Below are positions 18,591 through 28,340 of a DNA stretch of 64,000 nucleotides, piece by piece. Both the position numbers and the translations under genes were made by a program. The stretch lies in the NCBI RefSeq assembly GCF_023507745.1, contig NZ_JALPZO010000088.1:1-64000 (forward strand), in the 5' to 3' direction. The notes under the pieces are model-generated. The model did not search any database and was not told the origin of the DNA. It saw nothing but the letters and a program-made list of their open reading frames with translations. How positions within the stretch are numbered: position 1 is the first letter of the stretch; every line of letters begins with the position of its first letter. Source of the DNA: Vreelandella olivaria (GTDB lineage Bacteria > Pseudomonadota > Gammaproteobacteria > Pseudomonadales > Halomonadaceae).

Positions 18591-20462
18591 TTACCCTTGT
18601 TGCCAGCGTGTGAACGAATCAAGGTGCTCAGCCAATGCTTCTGCTGTTATTTCGCCCTGAATGCGTGCATCGCGTACTTCGACTCCTTCAGCAAAGAATA
18701 ATAAGCTAGGTGGACCAAAGAGATTGAAATGATTCAGTAGCTCACGACTCTGTGCATCCGTATTGGTTACATCGACTGCTATTAATTGGAAATCGTTCAA
18801 TGCACCGATCACTCTGGGGTCAGGGTAGACCTCACGTTCCATGATTTTGCAGGAGATACACCAGTCGGCAGTAAAGTGAACAAAGGCTGGCCGCTGATTA
18901 TTCTCGGCTTGCGAAATTGCCACTTCCAAATCCTCAAGGGTGGAAACTTCCTGGAAAGCGAGCGCCTGGGCCGAGGTGGAGTTAGCTGTGTTGCCCGATA
19001 CCGAAAGGGGGCGCAGGGGATTACTGCCTCCCTGAGCGGCACCAATGACGAGTGTAATACCCCAAACAAGCAGCACAATGCCCAGTGTTTGCCGTGCCTT
19101 TGGCCAGCCCTGGGGTTGATTGGTATTAAGAGCCCCAAGTACCAGAGCACTGGCGATGGCGAGCGCAGCCCAGAGCAGCAGCGCGGCGGGCGGGGTAATC
19201 AGGCGTTCCACCATCCAAATCGCTACACCCAGCAGTAATAAGCCAAATACAATCTTGACACCATTCATCCAGGCGCCGGTACGCGGCAGTAATGTGGTGC
19301 CGAAAGTACCTACAAGCAATAGCGGCAGCCCCATGCCTAACCCCAGCGCGAACAGCACCGCACCCCCCATTACGGCATCGCCGGTGGAGGAGATAAAGAC
19401 CAGCGCACCGGCAAGAGGGGCGGTTACACAAGGTGATACAACGAGAACGGAGAGTGCACCTGCCAGTGCAAGCCCGGCAGGGCCGCTGCGCTGAGCCCGT
19501 GCCTGCCAGGCGTTAACACGGTTGGCGATGCGTGGGGAAACGCGTAAATCAAAGGCGCCAAACATTGCCAGGGCAAATAGCGTAAACAGGGTAGCAAAGG
19601 TAATGAGCACAGGGGCCGACTGAAGATGAGCCTGGAGGTTAAGTCCTGCACCAAACAGTCCCATCAATACACCTACCAGCGCATAAGTGGACGCCATACC
19701 GAGTACATAGCTGGCAGAAAGCACAAAGGCGCGTGGCTTGGTAGGGTTTTGCCCAATCACAATGGACGACAAGATAGGAATCATTGGCAGCACACAGGGG
19801 GTAAAAGTAAGCCCTATGCCGGCAAGAAAAAATAGTCCTAACGCGAGAGGCAAACTGACATCGTTGATCAGAGCGCTAAAGCGGCTGTCCTCACTTTGAG
19901 GAGCACTAAAACCGGTGTTGACAGTGGAATTGGTACTAGCCTCGTTTAGAGAAGGTGCTGTCTCGTTAGCGGTGCTTGATGATTCACTCTCCCAGTTGGC
20001 GAATGCGCTGGGAGGAGAGGTTTCTGCTGCTTCTAGAGATAGACGCTCAGGTGGATAGCAAAGGCCTGCATCCGCACATCCCTGGAAAGTGAATTCGATG
20101 GCAATGGGGCCGCTGTAGGGGGCTGCCATGGGCACTTCGAATACGAGGGTGTCCCGAAAAATGTAAACATCACCCATGAACTCATCATTGGTGAAGGTGC
20201 CTTGAGGGATCACCGGCTCCTCAAGCGCAACATTGCTGTCTTCACTGCGTACACCAAGTTGATGACGATACAGATAATATTCATCAGCGATGTCAATGCC
20301 GATATATAAGGTTTCTCCATCGTGCCAGGCGCTGGGCTGGAAAGCCTCGAGAACAGGTAAAAAATCGCTCTGGTTGCTGGAGGATGAAAACCACTGGGCC
20401 TGCGCCAATAGTGGCAACCAGCAAAGTAAACCTAACAGGCTAAGACGTTTAATGGACAACAC
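18591..20462 (-). CDS. dsbD: Thiol:disulfide interchange protein DsbD
   Basis: A 623-residue inner-membrane protein that passes electrons from thioredoxin to periplasmic DsbC/DsbG and cytochrome maturation. After a signal peptide (ending AQAQW) comes the periplasmic alpha domain with its Cys pair (GCADAGLCYPPE), then eight TM helices with cysteines in FTPCVLPMIP and VVSPCVTAPL, and last the thioredoxin-like gamma domain with WCISCK. All six redox cysteines are thus present. It stands alone; a gap and the ppa terminator separate it from ppa upstream. Confidence 0.97.
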   Translation of the reverse strand: MLSIKRLSLLGLLCWLPLLAQAQWFSSSSNQSDFLPVLEAFQPSAWHDGETLYIGIDIADEYYLYRHQLGVRSEDSNVALEEPVIPQGTFTNDEFMGDVYIFRDTLVFEVPMAAPYSGPIAIEFTFQGCADAGLCYPPERLSLEAAETSPPSAFANWESESSSTANETAPSLNEASTNSTVNTGFSAPQSEDSRFSALINDVSLPLALGLFFLAGIGLTFTPCVLPMIPILSSIVIGQNPTKPRAFVLSASYVLGMASTYALVGVLMGLFGAGLNLQAHLQSAPVLITFATLFTLFALAMFGAFDLRVSPRIANRVNAWQARAQRSGPAGLALAGALSVLVVSPCVTAPLAGALVFISSTGDAVMGGAVLFALGLGMGLPLLLVGTFGTTLLPRTGAWMNGVKIVFGLLLLGVAIWMVERLITPPAALLLWAALAIASALVLGALNTNQPQGWPKARQTLGIVLLVWGITLVIGAAQGGSNPLRPLSVSGNTANSTSAQALAFQEVSTLEDLEVAISQAENNQRPAFVHFTADWCISCKIMEREVYPDPRVIGALNDFQLIAVDVTNTDAQSRELLNHFNLFGPPSLLFFAEGVEVRDARIQGEITAEALAEHLDSFTRWQQG

Positions 20463-20584
20463 AATGTATCCTTACGCAGTCGTGTCGGGGTATTTACGAG
20501 AAAGCATATCGTACCTCCCAACGCCAGCGTAGCCGCTGTGGTGACATGACGCGGCATTCACACTGAGTTAATTACCGAAAAAGC

Positions 20585-20610
20585 AAAAAGGCCGCCCACC
20601 AGGGCAGCCT
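20585..20610 (-). terminator. Terminator of ppa
   Basis: On the minus strand AGGCTGCCC and GGGCGGCC pair with one mismatch around a short loop and are followed by TTTTT. It lies 44 bases after the ppa stop. Confidence 0.75.
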
Positions 20611-20653
20611 CAGGCATTCAGGGCGTAATAATGGTGCCACTTGGTGAATCAGC

Positions 20654-21184
20654 TTAGGCCTTTTTATAGGCTGCAGCAGACTTCTCAATTGCTTTACGTG
20701 CCGCTTCAACCCCTTCCCATGACTCTACCTTAACCCATTTGCCTTTTTCGAGATCTTTATAGTTCTCGAAAAAGTGTGCAATTTGCTGACGGAGCAGTTC
20801 AGGAAGGTCGGTGACTTCATGAATGTCGTCATATAGCGTGCTCAGCTTGGGGTGTGGCACGCATACCAGCTTGGCATCTTCCCCCGCTTCATCGGTCATG
20901 TTCAGAATGCCTACGGGACGCGCACGAATAATGCTGCCTGGTGCTACAGGGTGGGGAGTGACCACCAGGGCATCCAGGGGGTCGCCATCGTCTGCCAGGG
21001 TGTGGGGGATGAAACCATAGTTGGCCGGATAGAACATGGGGGTGGCCATGAAACGGTCAACGAGTAGGGCGCCCATATCTTTATCAATTTCATATTTAAT
21101 CGGCGCATGGTTAGCAGGAATCTCGATCGCCACATAAATGTCGTTGGGCAGATCCTTTCCAGCGGGGATATTATCGAAGTTCAT
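20654..21184 (-). CDS. ppa: Inorganic pyrophosphatase
   Basis: A 176-residue soluble family I enzyme that hydrolyses pyrophosphate and so pulls biosynthetic reactions forward. The metal-binding signature [10 protein letters not shown], the start [23 protein letters not shown] and [10 protein letters not shown] near the end are typical. Length is standard. The presence of a PPi-dependent phosphofructokinase 2 kb away means two enzymes here consume PPi. It is a single gene with its own terminator. Confidence 0.98.
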   Translation of the reverse strand: MNFDNIPAGKDLPNDIYVAIEIPANHAPIKYEIDKDMGALLVDRFMATPMFYPANYGFIPHTLADDGDPLDALVVTPHPVAPGSIIRARPVGILNMTDEAGEDAKLVCVPHPKLSTLYDDIHEVTDLPELLRQQIAHFFENYKDLEKGKWVKVESWEGVEAARKAIEKSAAAYKKA

Positions 21185-21448
21185 CGTTGGTTCCTTGGCT
21201 TATGTAGTGCAGTGGCTAAGCGTTGATGCATTGCATTAATGGCGAAGAATTATACGAAGATGGCTAATGGATTACCAATGCGACATAGGTGTGTGCAACA
21301 GACACATACCATTATGGGCTGAACCCGGCCACAAATAAGACCATCTGGTTGCCAATAGCGACGTTAGGTGGGCATCGTTTCATCCCACCAGCGTGTATCA
21401 TAGGCCCAGTATGGTTTCCATGCCGAGTTGTAGGCCCAGGAGGATGAG

Positions 21449-23164
21449 TTGGCGCACGCCCAGTTGCTAATCAGTTATGGACAAGCCTTTGTCGCCCCGG
21501 ACAGGCGTCAGCACCGCAGTTCCATGTCGGTGCGGCTGCCTGAAGCACCGCTCTTGAAAGTAAAGGGGGGCTGCGCGGTCATCAGTGATTCGATCTCGCG
21601 TAATACCATGGCAAAACAGGCCGGGGATTTGAGTGTGCGGGGTTTTTTGGCGGACTATTACTCCACGCCGGACCATTGGGATATAAAAACGTCTGCCACG
21701 CGGGTGCTGCGCGCATTAAACAGTTGGTGTTATAGCCAAAGCCAGCACGTAAAGGAGGGCAGTTTCGTCTCCTCTATGTCAGTGATGGTACTCCGGGGTC
21801 GGGAAGCACACCTGTTTCATATGGGAGATACGCTGGTATTTCGCTTGCGCGGAGCGGAGTTTGAGCAGTTAACCCGCGATCATGTGACGGATGTGGGTGG
21901 CTATCGCTATCCTTCGCGGGCACTGGGGATGGATGGCAGTGTGGATATTGACTACACCCACTTAACCCTTAAGCAGGGAGATCTGTTTGTATTCACCACA
22001 CAAGGCGTCCGCGGTACGCTAATGCCCTCGGACTACGTACGTCTGATCCGGCAGGATGCCAGTGATTTGGATGCAGCCTGCGAGCGGCTTGCCAGTGAGG
22101 CGAAGCAACGTGCCCAGGAAAGGGGGTATGGTGGGGATCAATTCTGCTTCCAGTTGCTGCGTATCGATGAATTGCCTGAAGAGGCCGAAGACCATCCCGG
22201 GTTAATATACGGTGACCTGCCGATACCGCCTGAGTTGTCCTCCGGGGATCGGCTGGATGGTCTTGAGATACAAGCTGTGCTGTCACGCAATGCTCAGTCC
22301 AGAGTATATCGCGTACGGGACGTTTATTCCGACCGTGAGATGGTATTGAAAGCACCCAGCCCGGAACTTTCGTTGCGGAATGCTTATCTGGAGCACTTTT
22401 TACTGCAACAGTGGGTGGTGGAGCGGGTGAACTCACCCTTCGTGGTGAAGGTGATGGAACCGTCTCGCCCACGCCGCTACCTGTATTACCTGATGCAGCA
22501 TGTGGAGGGCGAAACATTACGCCAGTGGGCTGAGCGACACCCTCAGGCAAGTCTGGTGCAACGGTTGGATATTGCTAACCAGCTTGGCAAGGCGGTGCAG
22601 GCACTCCATCACCGAGACATTATTCATCAGCAAATCACCCCCGATAATGTTTTAATCGACCCCCACGGAAAAGTGGTGTTGGCCGATTTTAGTGCCTGCC
22701 ATATGCGTGAGGTCGATGGTCATCGCAGCTCAGGTGAATTGCTTCGTCAGATTGGTTTTAACGAGCATACTGCGCCGGAATATGCGCTGGGTGATAGTGT
22801 GGGGAGGCGCAGTGATCAATACTCCCTGGCCTCAACGGTGTATTGGTTGCTCACCGGTGCTTCGCCTTACACCTTGACACCTAACCGCTTGCGCAGTCAT
22901 ACGGATCTTGAGGAGTTGTCTTACCGAAGTGCCCGGACAACCAATCCAGAGATAACCCATGAACTGGATGATGCACTGCGCCGGGCGTTGGATCCGCAAC
23001 GGGCGCTACGGTTCAGGCGATTGTCGGAATTTCTGCATGCGTTAAGAGTGCCGCTGGGCAGGTTGCCCGTGCGGGAGGAGGCGCGCCAGGAACCCCGCCG
23101 CTTTTGGCAAGGTGTCGCGGGCATCCTGCTGTTGCTTCTGGTGCTTTCCTGGCTAATTCGCTAA
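21449..23164 (+). CDS. Bifunctional PP2C-type phosphatase / serine-threonine kinase fusion, both active sites altered
   Basis: A 571-residue fusion: PP2C-like domain (about 1-240), protein-kinase-like domain (about 270-530) and a C-terminal TM anchor (VAGILLLLLVLSWLI). Several catalytic residues have changed. In the PP2C part Asp47 (SDS), Asp127 (MGDT) and Asp230 (GGDQ) remain, but the TDG aspartate is Gln185 (TTQG). In the kinase Lys301 and Asn400 remain, the catalytic Asp is Gln395 (HQQITPDN), the following Lys is Thr and DFG is DFS (413-415). It may therefore be a pseudoenzyme scaffold. The TTG start is favoured by AGGAGG five bases upstream and by family-like residues from ISYGQ. Relatives often lie beside nitrate transporters; none is here. 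Confidence 0.85.
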   Translation: MAHAQLLISYGQAFVAPDRRQHRSSMSVRLPEAPLLKVKGGCAVISDSISRNTMAKQAGDLSVRGFLADYYSTPDHWDIKTSATRVLRALNSWCYSQSQHVKEGSFVSSMSVMVLRGREAHLFHMGDTLVFRLRGAEFEQLTRDHVTDVGGYRYPSRALGMDGSVDIDYTHLTLKQGDLFVFTTQGVRGTLMPSDYVRLIRQDASDLDAACERLASEAKQRAQERGYGGDQFCFQLLRIDELPEEAEDHPGLIYGDLPIPPELSSGDRLDGLEIQAVLSRNAQSRVYRVRDVYSDREMVLKAPSPELSLRNAYLEHFLLQQWVVERVNSPFVVKVMEPSRPRRYLYYLMQHVEGETLRQWAERHPQASLVQRLDIANQLGKAVQALHHRDIIHQQITPDNVLIDPHGKVVLADFSACHMREVDGHRSSGELLRQIGFNEHTAPEYALGDSVGRRSDQYSLASTVYWLLTGASPYTLTPNRLRSHTDLEELSYRSARTTNPEITHELDDALRRALDPQRALRFRRLSEFLHALRVPLGRLPVREEARQEPRRFWQGVAGILLLLLVLSWLIR

Positions 23165-23199
23165 CTAATCCCAGGCATAAATACCTCAGGGTATATCAG

Positions 23200-23234
23200 C
23201 AAGGGCGATGAATGGTGATTCATCGCCCTTGTTT
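23200..23234. terminator. Bidirectional terminator between the kinase fusion and pfp
   Basis: A perfect 14-bp stem (23200-23213 with 23218-23231, CAAGGGCGATGAAT and complement) with a GGTG loop and TTT on the right side lies between convergent genes. Confidence 0.85.
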
Positions 23235-23254
23235 CAGATAGAGCATATCGTTGC

Positions 23255-24514
23255 TTAGAGAGTGAACTTAGGCAGCTTTTGCTCTACTTTGGCTAATTTA
23301 AGTTTGGCTACTTTGGGTAAGCCGTTTTCAAAGGGAGGGAAGTCCTCACCTTGAATCAGCGGCGACAGGTAATCGCGGCAGGCCTGGGTGATATCAAAGC
23401 CGCTTTCGCTGATAAAATCGCGTGGCATGAATTTCTCTTGATTGGCAATTTGGGCCAGCGGTGCAGAAATGACGTCCCACTGATATGGCGTCTGGGAGAT
23501 TCGACGAATCGCAGGCATCATGGAGTTTTTGCCTGCCAACGCCAATGTAACCGCCTCGCGCCCCACCGCGTAGGCTTGCTCGACATCGGTTTTGGATGCC
23601 AGGTGGCGTGCGGCACGTTGAAGGTAGTCTGCAACCGCCCAGTGATATTTATACCCCAGATCCTGCTTGATCATACCGGCAAGCGTTGGGGCAACCCCGC
23701 CTAACTGGCGATGACCAAACGCATCGGTATTGCCCGCGTCAGCCAGGAAGGTGCCATCTTCATAGCGAGCACCTTCTGATACCACGATAACGCAATAGCC
23801 ATACTTCTTGACGCTCTCTTCCACCCGGGCCATGACCGCTTTGCGGTTAAAGGCCACTTCAGGGAAGATAATCAGGTGGGGGGGCTCGCCTTCACCATCT
23901 CCTGCCAGGCCACCGGCTGCGGCAATCCAGCCTGCGTGGCGGCCCATAACTTCCAGCACAAACACCTTTGTGGAGGTGGCACACATGGACGCGATATCCA
24001 GTGAGGCCTCACGGGTTGAGGTGGCGATATATTTGGCTACGCTGCCAAAGCCTGGGCTGTTATCGGTAATAGGAAGATCGTTGTCTACCGTCTTGGGTAC
24101 ATGGATGGCGGTCAACGGGTAGCCAAGCTTCTCGGATAACTGCGAGACTTTCAGGCAGGTGTCTGCACTGTCGCCACCTCCGTTGTAGAAGAAGTAACGG
24201 ATATCATGGGCTTTGAAAACCTCGATCAAACGCTCGTACTGAGCGCGGTGGGTATCGATCTCTTTCAGTTTATAACGGCATGAACCGAAGGCGCCACCTG
24301 GGGTGTGGCGTAACGCAGCAATCGCGTCATCGCTCTCCTGGGTCACATCGATGAGATCTTCTGTCAGGGCACCAATAATGCCGTTATGGCCGGCGTACAC
24401 CTTGCCAATCTGATCGGGAGCCTGCCGACAAGCTTCGATAACACCACAGGCACTGGCATTGATGACGGCGGTAACGCCACCGGATTGGGCGTAGAAGGCA
24501 TTATGCTGAGCCAT
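23255..24514 (-). CDS. pfp: Pyrophosphate-dependent 6-phosphofructokinase
   Basis: A 419-residue phosphofructokinase that uses PPi, not ATP, and works reversibly between fructose 6-phosphate and fructose 1,6-bisphosphate. Two residues point to PPi: the donor-site motif reads GGGDS, with Asp where ATP enzymes have Gly, and the catalytic motif is PKTVDND, with Lys where ATP enzymes have Gly. MGRHAGWIAAAGGLA is also conserved. In halomonads glucose is usually taken through the Entner-Doudoroff route, so this enzyme may serve gluconeogenesis (inference). It is a single gene. Confidence 0.93.
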   Translation of the reverse strand: MAQHNAFYAQSGGVTAVINASACGVIEACRQAPDQIGKVYAGHNGIIGALTEDLIDVTQESDDAIAALRHTPGGAFGSCRYKLKEIDTHRAQYERLIEVFKAHDIRYFFYNGGGDSADTCLKVSQLSEKLGYPLTAIHVPKTVDNDLPITDNSPGFGSVAKYIATSTREASLDIASMCATSTKVFVLEVMGRHAGWIAAAGGLAGDGEGEPPHLIIFPEVAFNRKAVMARVEESVKKYGYCVIVVSEGARYEDGTFLADAGNTDAFGHRQLGGVAPTLAGMIKQDLGYKYHWAVADYLQRAARHLASKTDVEQAYAVGREAVTLALAGKNSMMPAIRRISQTPYQWDVISAPLAQIANQEKFMPRDFISESGFDITQACRDYLSPLIQGEDFPPFENGLPKVAKLKLAKVEQKLPKFTL

Positions 24515-24684
24515 GGAAACGTCTCATCTCCTAAAAACGGGTGGGCGAAACAACTGCATGCAGTGCTTCATGACATAATCATTTTAAGGCTAAGCCAGGG
24601 ACAACAACTGCTGCTTGCCCTGGGAAAACCGTGACGAACGCCGCGAAGTTTAGCGTAAAGCGGCTAAGACTGCATTACGCAGGC

Positions 24685-25353
24685 TTATTCACCGCCATCC
24701 AGTTCCTGCTCCTGCTGGGCAAGCCGCCACCCGCCGAGATCCTTGTAGCGGTTGACCATGGTGCAGAACAGATCGGCTGTGCGCTCGGTATCGTAGCGGG
24801 CTGAATGAGCGGCTTTGTTGTCAAATTCAATACCTGCTGCACGACAGGCGCGGGCGAGCACCGTTTGACCATAGACAAAGCCGGCAAGGGTAGCTGTATC
24901 AAAACTGGAGAACGGATGAAAAGGGTTACGCTTAATACCACAACGATTGGCGGCGGCATTTAAAAAGCCATGATCGAAGGCGGCATTATGCCCCACCAGA
25001 ATAGCCCGTGAGCATCCATGGGCTTTAATCGACTTGCGGATAGGACGAAAAATCTCCCCCAACGCCTCAGACTCTGTCAGTGCAACCTGACGACGTAGCG
25101 GATCATCCAGATTGATACCGGTAAAATCCAGGGCAGACTGTTCAATATTGGCGCCGTCAAAGGGCTGGATATGGTAAGCGTAGGTGGCATCGGGTAGTAA
25201 ATTACCGTCTGGGTCCATCGTAAGCGTGACGGCTGCAATCTCAAGTACGGCATCGTTTTGGGCATTAAACCCACCCGTTTCCAAATCAATGACAACCGGC
25301 AGATAACTGCGAAAACGCTGGGCCATCAATTCGCGGGCAATTGCCTCGCTCAT
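24685..25353 (-). CDS. rnt: Ribonuclease T
   Basis: A 222-residue DEDD-family 3'-5' exonuclease that trims tRNA 3' ends and finishes stable-RNA and 5S rRNA maturation. The first catalytic pair is in [10 protein letters not shown], the second Asp in [11 protein letters not shown], and the His-Asp pair in [16 protein letters not shown]-terminal basic residues bind RNA. The start [21 protein letters not shown] matches the family and follows a GGAG site. It is a single gene, divergent from argG. Confidence 0.96.
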   Translation of the reverse strand: MSEAIARELMAQRFRSYLPVVIDLETGGFNAQNDAVLEIAAVTLTMDPDGNLLPDATYAYHIQPFDGANIEQSALDFTGINLDDPLRRQVALTESEALGEIFRPIRKSIKAHGCSRAILVGHNAAFDHGFLNAAANRCGIKRNPFHPFSSFDTATLAGFVYGQTVLARACRAAGIEFDNKAAHSARYDTERTADLFCTMVNRYKDLGGWRLAQQEQELDGGE

Positions 25354-25563
25354 GCAGCTCTCCTTAGTAAAGCGAGTAATCGGTCAGGGTAAGCGGTAAG
25401 CCACCGCAATCAATGGAGTGATTCTAGCAGCTTTAGTACCCAGGCGTCGTTGACGGTATTCGCTGAGCATTGAGAGCGCTATACTCATGGTTTGTGTTAA
25501 GACGTAGCGTTCCAACATGCTGCGTATTCCGGTGAATTGCTTTTCATACACAAGGAGCAAAGA

Positions 25564-26784
25564 ATGTCCGATGTCAAAAAGGTTGTGCTGGCGTATTCAG
25601 GCGGCCTGGACACATCCGTAATCGTTAAGTGGTTGCAAGAAACCTACAACTGCGAGGTAGTGACCTTTACAGCCGACATCGGTCAGGGTGAAGAAGTCGA
25701 GCCCGCGCGCGCTAAAGCACAGGCTTTAGGCGTAAAAGAGATCTACATCGAGGATCTGCGAGAAGAGTTTGTACGTGACTACGTTTTCCCCATGTTCCGT
25801 GCCAACACCATCTATGAAGGCGAATATCTGCTGGGTACTTCCATTGCGCGCCCACTGATTGCCAAACGCCTTATTGAAATTGCCAATGAAACCGGTGCAG
25901 ATGCTATTTCACATGGTGCGACAGGTAAAGGAAACGATCAGGTGCGTTTTGAGCTGGGTGGTTACGCATTGAAACCCGGCGTGAAAGTGATTGCCCCCTG
26001 GCGCGAGTGGGACCTGACTTCTCGTGAGAAGCTAATGGCCTACTGTGAAGAGCACAAAATCCCCGTCGATTTTTCCAACAAAAAGAAAAAATCGCCCTAT
26101 TCAATGGATGCCAACCTGCTGCATATCTCCTATGAGGGTGGCATTTTGGAAGACCCATGGGCGGAAGCAGAAGAAGATATGTGGCGCTGGAGCGTATCCC
26201 CGGAAGCCGCGCCAGAGCAGCCCACCTATGTAGAACTCACCTTTGAGAAAGGTGACATCGTGGCCATCGACGGTGAAGCACTCAAGCCCCACGAAGTGCT
26301 GGAAACACTCAATAAGCTGGGTGGCGATAACGGTATTGGCCGGTTGGACATTGTAGAAAACCGCTATGTGGGTATGAAGTCACGTGGCTGCTACGAAACA
26401 CCAGGGGGCACAATTATGTTGCGTGCCCACCGTGCTATTGAGTCGTTGACGCTGGATCGCGAAGAAGCACACCTGAAAGATCAACTGATGCCCAAATACG
26501 CAGAAGTGATCTACAACGGTTACTGGTGGAGTCCTGAGCGCCGTATGCTGCAAGCGGCAATTGACGAGACCCAGAAAAACGTTGCGGGGGTCGTGCGCAT
26601 GAAGCTTTATAAAGGTAACGCAACGGTCGTGGGCCGCAAGTCTGAGCAGTCGCTGTTCGATGAGTCCATCGCTACTTTTGAAGACGATGCAGGCGCCTAC
26701 AACCAAAAAGATGCAGAAGGCTTTATTAAGTTGAATGCATTGCGTTTACGCATTGCTGCAGGTAAAGGCCGTCAACAAAGTTAA
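25564..26784 (+). CDS. argG: Argininosuccinate synthase
   Basis: A 406-residue enzyme that joins citrulline and aspartate with ATP, the penultimate step of arginine synthesis. The ATP pyrophosphatase P-loop [14 protein letters not shown] starts near residue 10; [15 protein letters not shown] and [17 protein letters not shown] are typical. The ATG at 25564 is chosen because AAGGAG lies seven bases upstream; an upstream open frame to 25537 adds nine residues that include the ribosome-binding site. It is a single gene with a strong terminator. Confidence 0.98.
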   Translation: MSDVKKVVLAYSGGLDTSVIVKWLQETYNCEVVTFTADIGQGEEVEPARAKAQALGVKEIYIEDLREEFVRDYVFPMFRANTIYEGEYLLGTSIARPLIAKRLIEIANETGADAISHGATGKGNDQVRFELGGYALKPGVKVIAPWREWDLTSREKLMAYCEEHKIPVDFSNKKKKSPYSMDANLLHISYEGGILEDPWAEAEEDMWRWSVSPEAAPEQPTYVELTFEKGDIVAIDGEALKPHEVLETLNKLGGDNGIGRLDIVENRYVGMKSRGCYETPGGTIMLRAHRAIESLTLDREEAHLKDQLMPKYAEVIYNGYWWSPERRMLQAAIDETQKNVAGVVRMKLYKGNATVVGRKSEQSLFDESIATFEDDAGAYNQKDAEGFIKLNALRLRIAAGKGRQQS

Positions 26785-26794
26785 GTGTGTGTAA

Positions 26795-26825
26795 AGCGGC
26801 CAGCGATATAAGCTGGCCGCTTTTA
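26795..26825 (+). terminator. Terminator of argG
   Basis: A 10-bp stem (AGCGGCCAGC, 26795-26804, with its complement ending at 26821) is followed by TTTTATT. It lies 11 bases after argG. Confidence 0.9.
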
Positions 26826-26839
26826 TTAACGGAGTCACT

Positions 26840-27169
26840 ATGTTTAAAAAGCTACTTTCAGGGCTGTTAGGGGGCGGTAACAAGCGCCCTGACGAGGGCG
26901 GTGCCAAGGCAGCTGACCCGGTTGCCTACAAAGAGTATGTGATTATTTCACAGCCTGATAACCAAAGTGGTCAGTACCGGGTTAGCGGCTGGATTCGCAA
27001 GCAGGACAACCAGGGAGTTACTCTCGAGCATCGTTTTGAACGCTCTGATATGTTGCCTGGGCGTGAAGCCTGTGATGCCATGATGGTAACCAAAGCCCAG
27101 CGCTATATTGATGAGTTGGGGGATACCATGTTTGAACCGGACCCACGACGTGAAAGCCAGGTTCAGTAG
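26840..27169 (+). CDS. HlyU family protein
   Basis: This 109-residue protein matches the HlyU family of small transcription-related proteins: VAYKEYVIISQPDNQSGQYR, then GWIRKQ, HRFERSDMLPGREAC and a helix ending IDELGDTMF. The name comes from a family entry named after the Vibrio haemolysin activator, but the members in non-pathogens have no known target; no haemolysin is nearby. A glycine-rich N-terminus (SGLLGGGNKRP) precedes the domain. The start follows GGAG (AACGGAGTCACT). It lies 36 bases upstream of the DUF294 gene and probably forms an operon with it. Confidence 0.8.
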   Translation: MFKKLLSGLLGGGNKRPDEGGAKAADPVAYKEYVIISQPDNQSGQYRVSGWIRKQDNQGVTLEHRFERSDMLPGREACDAMMVTKAQRYIDELGDTMFEPDPRRESQVQ

Positions 27170-27205
27170 CGTCCAACAAAGTCAACGTTAAGTAAGGAGC
27201 GGCGA

Positions 27206-28330
27206 ATGCGTGTGGTACATCAAGCCTCGCCCTGGCGCTCCCTGATCAATCCAAACGGCCAACTGGATACTTCCGCCCTAGTGGGGCCGTTGCAAGATCT
27301 TTTCGCTAAAGTCTCTGCGCCGCAATTGTCTTTAACTGATGCCTATAGGTGGCAATTGCCGCTGGTTGAGGCGCTGGTGCATTATGAACTGCCTGCCTGG
27401 CGGATTAGCCAGATTATCAGTGACCATAATGCCTGGCTTTACCGCCAGTCGATAGCGCTATCGCTAAATGAGATGCGCGCGCAAGCATGGGGTGAACCGC
27501 CAGCCGACTACTGCGTGCTTATGCTTGGGTCTGCCGCACGTTATGAGAGCCTGCTTGGCCCCGACCAGGATAACGCACTGATTATTGGTGATTATCCCGA
27601 TGCTCGCCATGTTGAAATCGACGGTTACTTCCAGGCGCTGGGTGAACGGTTTACACAGCGGTTGAATGAGGCGGGTATTCCTCTTTGTGGTGGGCATGTG
27701 ATGGCGCGCTGGCCCATGTGGCGAAAGCGCATCAGTGAATGGCGTAGGCAGCTGGAGATCTGGAGTGCTGAACGCCAGGTAAAGCGCGTACAACAAACTA
27801 ATATTCTGCTCGACTTTTCTCCCGTCGCTGGTAATACCGCCCTGGCAGCACAACTTAGTGAGGGAATTTCCTTAACACTGCCCCCGGCCTCCTTATTCAT
27901 GAGTGAAATGGCAGTGTTACTCAATGAGTTGCCGGTTGCCCTAGACTGTTTTGGCCGACTTGCTTCCAGCCCACACCTACATGCTCCGCATAGCGATGCC
28001 ATTAATCTTAAGCAGCAAGGGTTACTGCCTTTGATTAGTGCAGCGCGCTTGCTTTGTGTGCGGTATCGCCTTAAGGAAATAGGTACACGAGAGCGCCTAA
28101 TGGCGCTCTACCATGCCGCCAATGCGCTAACAAAAGAGCAGTCAGATATGCTGGTGGCGGCCTTTGAGCGTCTTCAACAACGCCTGTTGGACCAGCAGCG
28201 TTTTAATAAAGCCCAGGGCGAGGCAGCCGATGGGTGGGTGGATATTCGCCGACTGCGCGAGGATGAACGCCTGTTATTAAAATTTGATCTCCAGCAGATA
28301 AAGCGGTTCGTTGCCATCGCCAAGGCGTAA
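27206..28330 (+). CDS. DUF294 putative nucleotidyltransferase (GlnD-like)
   Basis: A 374-residue protein with a GlnD-type nucleotidyltransferase centre LGSAARYESLLGPDQDNALI (the Gly-Ser and DxD metal site, residues about 110-130) and a C-terminal helical DUF294 domain (ADGWVDIRRLREDERLLLKF). Relatives usually also have N-terminal CBS or cyclic-nucleotide domains; here the ~90 N-terminal residues are a helical DUF294-type extension only. The substrate or target protein is unknown; related genes occur next to acetate transport and DnaQ-type exonucleases, and an exonuclease of that class occurs 4 kb away. It is convergent with the EAL/HDOD gene (10 bases apart). Confidence 0.85.
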   Translation: MRVVHQASPWRSLINPNGQLDTSALVGPLQDLFAKVSAPQLSLTDAYRWQLPLVEALVHYELPAWRISQIISDHNAWLYRQSIALSLNEMRAQAWGEPPADYCVLMLGSAARYESLLGPDQDNALIIGDYPDARHVEIDGYFQALGERFTQRLNEAGIPLCGGHVMARWPMWRKRISEWRRQLEIWSAERQVKRVQQTNILLDFSPVAGNTALAAQLSEGISLTLPPASLFMSEMAVLLNELPVALDCFGRLASSPHLHAPHSDAINLKQQGLLPLISAARLLCVRYRLKEIGTRERLMALYHAANALTKEQSDMLVAAFERLQQRLLDQQRFNKAQGEAADGWVDIRRLREDERLLLKFDLQQIKRFVAIAKA

Positions 28331-28340
28331 CGATCAGCGT

